Shown piece after piece: positions 5,273 to 8,759 of a stretch of 8,759 nt of DNA. The translations under genes were made by a program, and so were the position numbers. This DNA is from Lachnospiraceae bacterium (lineage in GTDB: Bacteria; Bacillota; Clostridia; Lachnospirales; Lachnospiraceae). Each line of letters begins with the position of its first letter. Within the stretch, counting starts at the first letter, position 1. A model generated the notes under the pieces. It saw only the letters and a list, made by a program, of their open reading frames with translations. It made no database searches and was not told the origin of the DNA. The stretch lies in NCBI GenBank assembly GCA_900766925.1, contig CAAFXG010000265.1:1-8759 (forward strand). Reading direction: 5' to 3'.

Positions 5273-6244
5273 CTATGAAATATATTTTCTATGCGACAAC
5301 TTCACATTGTTTTGATTTACCATAGCATATCTGAGTGTGGTGTCTATCTGCTCATGTCCGAGTATTTTCTGAACTTGTTCTATTGGCATACCTTTCTCAA
5401 TCGCTCTGGTTGCCATAGTCCTTCTGAACTTATGTGGGTGCACCTTTTCCACGCCTAATTTCTTGCCCATTTCTCGCAATCGTAATTCCACACCACTTTC
5501 TGTAAGTCTACTATGTGGCTTATTTAAAGAAACAAATAATGCTTCGTTACTATCTGTTCTTGAGTCAATATAATTTAATAGGTGTATCTTCGTCTTTGCG
5601 TCAAAGTATGCCTTACGCTCCTTATCGCCTTTTCCGTAAACAACACATTCTCGTTCAGAAAAATCTATATCATCGATATTCAATCTAACCAATTCGCCAA
5701 CACGAATACCAGTCGATAGTAGGAAATCAATCATTGCTCTATCCCGCAGATTAGTACAATTATCTCTTAGTATTTCTACCTTCTCATCTGGAATAGTATC
5801 TTTTACAATAACTGCTGTCTTAACCTTATGAATTCTTTTCATCGGACTTTTTATTATATAATCTTCTTCCTCAAGCCATGAAAAGAAAGTGGAAAGACTC
5901 CTACGAATATTATCAATAGTCACCTTTCCACAATTATTTATTAATTGATACTCTACAAGATATTTTCGTAGCATTTCGGTAGTTATCTTTACAACCGGAA
6001 TATCAATTGTCTCCAACATCTTTTCAATATTGCATCTGTAATAACGTATTGTCTTGTCAGAGCATCCTTCTAGGTGCTTTGCTGTCAAAAACATATCCAG
6101 AAATTCTCCGTTATCCGTTTGCAAATAGTCAGATAGATTATTTTCTGACAAACGGTTAACTAACACTTCCTGTAATTTCTGCATCTGTGATGCATTTAAT
6201 ACCTCTGCCATATCATTGATAATGTTATAAATCTCTTTACCCAT
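5273..6244 (-). CDS. Tyrosine recombinase/integrase, XerC/D-like
   Basis: A 323-residue site-specific recombinase. The N-terminal core-binding (SAM-like) domain spans about residues 44 to 140 and the catalytic domain about 150 to 320. All catalytic residues are seen: R181 (STGIRVGEL), K205 (YGKGDKER), H271 and R274 (HKFRR), H297 (LGHEQIDTT) and the nucleophile Y306 (TLRYAMV). Between K205 and H271 there is no extra segment of the kind that marks integron integrases, so this is a Xer-like enzyme by sequence. I chose the ATG at 6244 because AAGGAG lies nine bases upstream; the longer frame to 6328 would translate the leader. A hairpin covers that ribosome binding site. The gene lies between a PAP2-XRE pair and phd-doc, in an array with repeated junctions, which it may act on; that link is inference. 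Confidence 0.93.
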   Translation of the reverse strand: MGKEIYNIINDMAEVLNASQMQKLQEVLVNRLSENNLSDYLQTDNGEFLDMFLTAKHLEGCSDKTIRYYRCNIEKMLETIDIPVVKITTEMLRKYLVEYQLINNCGKVTIDNIRRSLSTFFSWLEEEDYIIKSPMKRIHKVKTAVIVKDTIPDEKVEILRDNCTNLRDRAMIDFLLSTGIRVGELVRLNIDDIDFSERECVVYGKGDKERKAYFDAKTKIHLLNYIDSRTDSNEALFVSLNKPHSRLTESGVELRLREMGKKLGVEKVHPHKFRRTMATRAIEKGMPIEQVQKILGHEQIDTTLRYAMVNQNNVKLSHRKYIS

Positions 6245-6248
6245 AAGA

Positions 6249-6274
6249 ACACACTCCTTTTTGAAGGAGTATAT
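6249..6274 (-). promoter_or_regulatory. Hairpin sequestering the recombinase ribosome binding site
   Basis: In the minus-strand RNA, AUAUACUCCUU can pair with AAGGAGUGUGU across a CAAA loop: 11 pairs, two of them G-U. The 3' arm contains the AAGGAG used by the recombinase, five bases before its ATG. The seven inner pairs (ACTCCTT/AAGGAGT) are perfect. Confidence 0.65.
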
Positions 6275-6296
6275 CGCAGAAAAATAGGCACAGCAA
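6268..6296 (-). promoter_or_regulatory. Candidate recombinase promoter inside the hairpin region
   Basis: On the minus strand TTGCTG (6291-6296), a 17-base spacer and TATACT (6268-6273) would start RNA near 6261. The -10 box overlaps the 5' arm of the hairpin, so this transcript would lack the anti-Shine-Dalgarno arm, while read-through RNA would contain it. The -35 box is poor, so the call is tentative. Confidence 0.4.
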
Positions 6297-6300
6297 CAGA

Positions 6301-6323
6301 GCGTATTACTGGAATTTGAATGG
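6301..6323 (-). repeat. Possible half-site of the junction repeat between XRE and recombinase genes
   Basis: The minus strand reads CATTCAAATTCCAGTAATAC starting 9 bases after the XRE stop codon. AAATTCCAGT matches the left end of repeat A3, but the hairpin and the ATTTGAATTT end are missing. It may be a decayed or partial site. Confidence 0.4.
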
Positions 6324-6332
6324 CTCAACTCC

Positions 6333-6950
6333 TCATCGACCTACTGTATCTCGTTTATAAAGTAAGCCCCCTTTTATGAGTAACAAAAGAAAAGCCACTG
6401 TTACTGCATATGGTTCTCTCGTAATCGCCAAAAACAAAACAGTTATGATACCAATTCCTAAAGACAAAAAAGTAATCTCCTTTTTACCCCTTTCAAATTT
6501 GAATTTAACCATTATAATATTCATAATCCCAATAATCGTTAATAGGATAAAAAGGCTCCAGTATGTCATACAAATCCAAATTTCATTATCTACATACTCA
6601 ATAAGACTTATGGAATAGATATATCCATCAACTGGTTTGGGATACAATGGAAGAAAAATAAGCAGCAAAGAAAGCAAATCGACAAATCCAAATAGCAAGT
6701 CACATAGACAGTTGAGATTTGACTTGTTTTCTTTTTCCGCAATTAAAACCAACTGGTCTCCTGATAACAACTCATCAATAGACACAGCGAAATATCTGGA
6801 TATTTCCTTTAATGAATCTATACTTGGATAACCTCTTCCTGATTCCCATTTTGAAATTGCAGTTCTGGAAACAAATAATGCCTCGGCCAGTTCTTCTTGT
6901 GTTAAACCTCGGCTCTTTCTTAATTCCTGAAGCTTTTCATGGAATTCCAC
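6333..6950 (-). CDS. XRE-family regulator with a four-helix membrane domain
   Basis: A 205-residue protein with an N-terminal XRE helix-turn-helix at residues 5 to 62 (LRKSRGLTQEELAEALFVSR, then TAISKWESGRGYPS) and four hydrophobic segments at about 82-104, 127-149, 160-177 and 183-198. It should bind DNA while anchored in the membrane, a layout common in Clostridia where the membrane part may sense a signal or partner. The start is GTG at 6950 with GGAGG eight bases upstream. It begins 17 bases after the PAP2-like gene stops, so the two very likely form an operon and the membrane partner may be what it senses or controls. Family clear, targets unknown. Confidence 0.85.
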   Translation of the reverse strand: MEFHEKLQELRKSRGLTQEELAEALFVSRTAISKWESGRGYPSIDSLKEISRYFAVSIDELLSGDQLVLIAEKENKSNLNCLCDLLFGFVDLLSLLLIFLPLYPKPVDGYIYSISLIEYVDNEIWICMTYWSLFILLTIIGIMNIIMVKFKFERGKKEITFLSLGIGIITVLFLAITREPYAVTVAFLLLLIKGGLLYKRDTVGR

Positions 6951-6967
6951 TCCCTACACCTCCTTTT

Positions 6968-7630
6968 CTATTTCATTTTTATTGTCAACATAACTACTGC
7001 TTTGTAGACAGTAAATAATCCGGCACTTAACAATACACTACCCACAATATCCGTAAACCAATGTACTCCGCAAATTAATCTGCCGATAACCATGAATGCT
7101 GAAAAAGTGATTGCAAAAATCGTTATGATTCTCTTATATTCTAAACATAACATTCTTCGCTGAATCTGTTCAATCAAAGTCGGCATCACACACAATACCA
7201 ACAATGTGGTTGAAGAAGGATAAGAAGCCTCCATAATTCCATTGATTAAAATGGGTCTATAATTGATTGGGATAATCTCAAAAATGAAGTATGCCAATAT
7301 CACAACAACATAATAAACTCCCAAAATAATGATATCTGGATCCACCTTGAAAAGACTTCTTCTCTTTATTAACTGAACCAGTCCGATACCTGCAAAAATC
7401 AGGCATACAACTAAAGGAATAAGCCCCATCCAATCGGTAATCGTATAAATTGTCATATTAACATCTGTCAAACGATGGAACCAGCAATTGAATGTTGCAA
7501 ACCCAATATTAGTTCCGTTCTGCCCCAGTGGCTGCACGTCGACCATCTGGATTAAAGCTGTCCATACTGCAAACATTGCAATAAATATACCTCCGAAAAA
7601 TAAAACCTGTTTTCCATTCTTTTTCATCAT
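6968..7630 (-). CDS. PAP2-family membrane protein with one catalytic histidine replaced
   Basis: A 220-residue membrane protein with about six hydrophobic helices, resembling PAP2 lipid or undecaprenyl-pyrophosphate phosphatases. The three family motifs are KX6RP, PSGH and SRX5HX3D. Here the first is EIIPINYRP (R125-P126, Glu in place of Lys), the second is PSST (138-141, Thr in place of His) and the third is GRLICGVHWFTD (R184, H190, D194, Gly in place of Ser). The histidine likely to be the nucleophile is kept but the general-acid histidine of motif two is lost, so activity is doubtful. The start may be either of two adjacent ATGs (7630 or 7627); AAGGA lies upstream. It is followed at once by the XRE regulator gene. 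Confidence 0.8.
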   Translation of the reverse strand: MMKKNGKQVLFFGGIFIAMFAVWTALIQMVDVQPLGQNGTNIGFATFNCWFHRLTDVNMTIYTITDWMGLIPLVVCLIFAGIGLVQLIKRRSLFKVDPDIIILGVYYVVVILAYFIFEIIPINYRPILINGIMEASYPSSTTLLVLCVMPTLIEQIQRRMLCLEYKRIITIFAITFSAFMVIGRLICGVHWFTDIVGSVLLSAGLFTVYKAVVMLTIKMK

Positions 7631-7696
7631 TATACATCCTTTCTATATTGGTTTGTCTTTTCGACAGTCTCACCCTAACAGAAAGCGTAAAATGAC

Positions 7697-7735
7697 GAAA
7701 GAATCGCTCTTTCACATGTGTGACACGATTCGTAT
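7697..7735 (-). promoter_or_regulatory. Inverted repeats upstream of the PAP2-XRE operon
   Basis: GAAAGA and TCTTTC flank five bases at 7697-7713, and the near-palindrome GACACGATTCGTATC is at 7721-7735. They lie 70 to 105 bases before the PAP2 start, where an operator for the XRE regulator could be. No convincing -35/-10 pair was found, so the role is a guess. Confidence 0.3.
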
Positions 7736-7788
7736 CATCCCTACAAATGCGTGATTTTCTGTATATTTTCCTGATTATCTATTCCTAC

Positions 7789-7836
7789 AACTTCAAATTC
7801 GTCTCTCAGTTAAACAAACTGGCTTACTGAAATTTT
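7789..7836 (-). repeat. Possible junction repeat A5, diverged, before the PAP2 gene
   Basis: On the minus strand it starts AAAATTTCAGTAAG, contains the inverted repeat CAGTT-TGTTT-AACTG, and ends GAATTTGAAGTT. Both ends match A3 but the interior differs. It is set in a wider imperfect palindrome from ATTCC (7781) to GGAAT (7858). The stretch 7631-7869 holds no gene I can support; besides this it shows only the inverted repeats listed separately. Confidence 0.5.
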
Positions 7837-7869
7837 CATGTGCTCAACAAATTGGAATTGGTCTTTCTG

Positions 7870-8037
7870 TTATTCTTTTGCAAATACCATAACAAGGCCC
7901 GCAATTCCACACACCCCGCCTGCAATACTCCAAATCATGTAGGTTTCTCCTGCGGAAAAAGGTTCAGTTGCAACACTCACTATTGCAAGCAGAATACCAA
8001 AAAGAATTAGTGCAATACCTCTTAACTGCTTTTTCAT
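7870..8037 (-). CDS. Small two-helix membrane peptide, 55 residues
   Basis: No family recognised. Two hydrophobic helices (about residues 7-24 and 34-52) are joined by a short polar turn, TEPFSAGETY, with basic residues at the N-terminus (MKKQLR) and AKE at the end. The start at 8037 has AAAGGAG nine bases upstream; the frame is open to 8058, but that extension (MTKESDY) is only the translated repeat leader. Small hydrophobic proteins of this size can be accessory subunits or toxin-like peptides; nothing here decides. Repeat B1 precedes it, and AATTCCAATTTG, the core of that repeat family, follows its stop codon. Confidence 0.65.
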   Translation of the reverse strand: MKKQLRGIALILFGILLAIVSVATEPFSAGETYMIWSIAGGVCGIAGLVMVFAKE

Positions 8038-8075
8038 ATAATCACTCTCCTTTGTCAATTTGGAATTTACTTATC
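8038..8075 (-). repeat. Junction repeat B1
   Basis: It matches B2 (8652-8690) closely, with about four differences and one single-base gap over 38 bases. On the minus strand it runs from the last codons of the preceding gene (GATAAGTAA) through ATTCCAAATTGACAAAGGAG to the base before the next ATG. It therefore includes a stop codon and a ribosome binding site. Its AAATTCCA start is shared with the A repeats. Confidence 0.75.
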
Positions 8076-8651
8076 TTTTTTTATGAAAGTGAATGTCACA
8101 GGAGCAAACTCTAATGGTTTCATATTGCTTTTAGTTCCATCTGGTCGTTCTAAACCTAATGTATCGTAATACTCATGAGAATACTTGATTTCACATCGGC
8201 AATTATCAAATTGTTCCTGAACAGACTTAACATACTCATACGGTTCGTCCATTGGCTTTAGATTTAGCGATGCTTTGAGTACATCCAAAACCTTTTGTTG
8301 CTCTGGGTGAATCGCATTGTCCTCGCTAACAACAAAGTTCTCGAACTGCTCCTTACTCCAACCAATAATTTGTTCAACGGCAGTAGTACTGCCACAGGAC
8401 AGTATCAAACGAAGAAAGTCCTTGAAATTCATTGACAAAGGATACACATACTGGTCTACACAGGTTTCAGGATTTACGGCGAAAACCATATCCCTGTATC
8501 CACGAATAAAGCAGTAATGGATGCTGTTCTCCCAACCAATTATTCTCGCATCAACAGGAGTGCAAAAATACCCTATGTTCATATCACTCTTTTCAAGACC
8601 AATCCATCTGCCATCGATATCCAAATGACAGTATTTTTCATACATCGTCAT
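8067..8651 (-). CDS. Unrecognised soluble protein, 194 residues
   Basis: I do not recognise the family. The protein has no membrane segment or signal peptide and is rich in aromatic residues, with six cysteines scattered through it (residues 8, 30, 47, 64, 86 and 151, plus C153). A segment near residues 74 to 108, MNFKDFLRLILSCGSTTAVE then QIIGWSKEQFENFV, looks like a helical domain, and the C-terminal 30 residues contain an RPDGTKS turn followed by beta-rich sequence. SMI1/KNR4-like immunity proteins have comparable size and style, but I see no diagnostic motif. The start at 8651 has AAAGGAG nine bases upstream; a second ATG at 8645 is less well spaced. Repeat B2 precedes it and B1 begins at its stop codon. 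Confidence 0.72.
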   Translation of the reverse strand: MTMYEKYCHLDIDGRWIGLEKSDMNIGYFCTPVDARIIGWENSIHYCFIRGYRDMVFAVNPETCVDQYVYPLSMNFKDFLRLILSCGSTTAVEQIIGWSKEQFENFVVSEDNAIHPEQQKVLDVLKASLNLKPMDEPYEYVKSVQEQFDNCRCEIKYSHEYYDTLGLERPDGTKSNMKPLEFAPVTFTFIKKDK

Positions 8652-8690
8652 ACAATCACACTCCTTTGTCAAATTGGAATTTACTTAATC
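8652..8690 (-). repeat. Junction repeat B2
   Basis: Second copy of the repeat at 8038-8075. On the minus strand GATTAAGTAA, the end of the preceding gene, is followed by ATTCCAATTTGACAAAGGAG and TGTGATTGT up to the ATG at 8651. AAATT-CC-AATTT forms a small palindrome directly at the stop codon. Confidence 0.75.
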
Positions 8691-8759
8691 AGATTGTCAA
8701 TCGTTATGTCCTTGCCGTGTTGCATCAATTCGTGATTACCATACTCGTCAATGGTATAA
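8681..8759 (-). CDS. C-terminal end of an unknown gene, cut by the right edge
   Basis: A minus-strand frame enters from the right edge and reads YTIDEYGNHELMQHGKDITI then DNLIK before a TAA at 8681-8683. Only 25 residues are visible, which is too little to name a family. The stop codon lies inside repeat B2 in the same way that the 194-residue gene ends inside B1, which supports it as a real gene end. Confidence 0.6.
   Translation of the reverse strand, partial: YTIDEYGNHELMQHGKDITIDNLIK

Noticed and set aside
5273..6244. Classical integron integrase (IntI)
   Set aside because: The stretch between K205 and H271 has no additional segment of the kind found in IntI; the enzyme is Xer-like by sequence.
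7509..7715. Minus-strand reading frame of 68 codons overlapping the PAP2 start
   Set aside because: It mostly translates the leader and the PAP2 gene out of frame, without a good ribosome binding site.
7781..7858. Classical attC site: GTTAAAC at 7809-7815 matches GTTRRRY
   Set aside because: No matching RYYYAAC partner is placed correctly, and the heptamer is part of the local CAGTT/AACTG inverted repeat; the other junctions lack it.
8038..8672. Shared N-termini MTKESDY and MTKECDC in two proteins
   Set aside because: They are the translated repeat leader containing the ribosome binding site; the better starts are at 8037 and 8651.
664..8690. CRISPR array
   Set aside because: The repeats are imperfect, far apart, separated by genes, and not regularly spaced.

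Overview
The window is AT-rich DNA with Firmicute-type ribosome binding sites (AGGAG or GGAGG, 5 to 9 bases before the start). Its genes look like those of gut Clostridia, most likely Lachnospiraceae; that placement rests on protein style and is inference. Every gene I can support lies on the minus strand, so transcription order runs from position 8759 down to 1.

In that order the window holds: the last codons of an unknown gene (8681 to the edge); an unknown 194-residue protein; a 55-residue membrane peptide; a PAP2-like membrane protein with a membrane-anchored XRE regulator; a complete tyrosine recombinase; a Phd/Doc toxin-antitoxin pair; two unrecognised membrane proteins; a GNAT acetyltransferase; a VOC (glyoxalase-fold) gene missing its front part; a CPA2-type cation/proton antiporter; a frameshifted HipB-like antitoxin gene with the first codons of a lost hipA; a Nudix hydrolase; and, at the left edge, a fragment of a second tyrosine recombinase.

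The main observation concerns the junctions between these unrelated small genes. Four of them (664-711, 3091-3139, 3605-3653, 4496-4557) carry related elements of about 50 to 60 bases. On the minus strand these contain AAATTCCAG or a variant near the preceding stop codon, an inverted repeat CARTCT/AGAYTG, and then ATTTGAATTT shortly before the next ribosome binding site. A fifth (7789-7836) shares only the ends. A shorter family with the same AAATTCCA start lies at 8038-8075 and 8652-8690. Three broken genes (hipA, VOC and the second recombinase) break at or next to CAG or CAGTCTT of this motif. With one complete and one broken recombinase present, this looks like an integron-like cassette array that is not a classical integron: the recombinase lacks the extra segment typical of IntI, and the classical GTTRRRY/RYYYAAC site boxes are not seen. 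That the recombinase acts on these sites is inference.

Regulatory structure is visible in three places. The recombinase has a hairpin that would bury its ribosome binding site in read-through transcripts, together with a weak candidate promoter whose transcript would escape it. The HipB remnant keeps a promoter with three CGTACG cores exactly 38 bases apart. The phd/doc operon has a promoter overlapping an inverted repeat. The antiporter may be older chromosomal sequence; most of the rest resembles accessory cargo.
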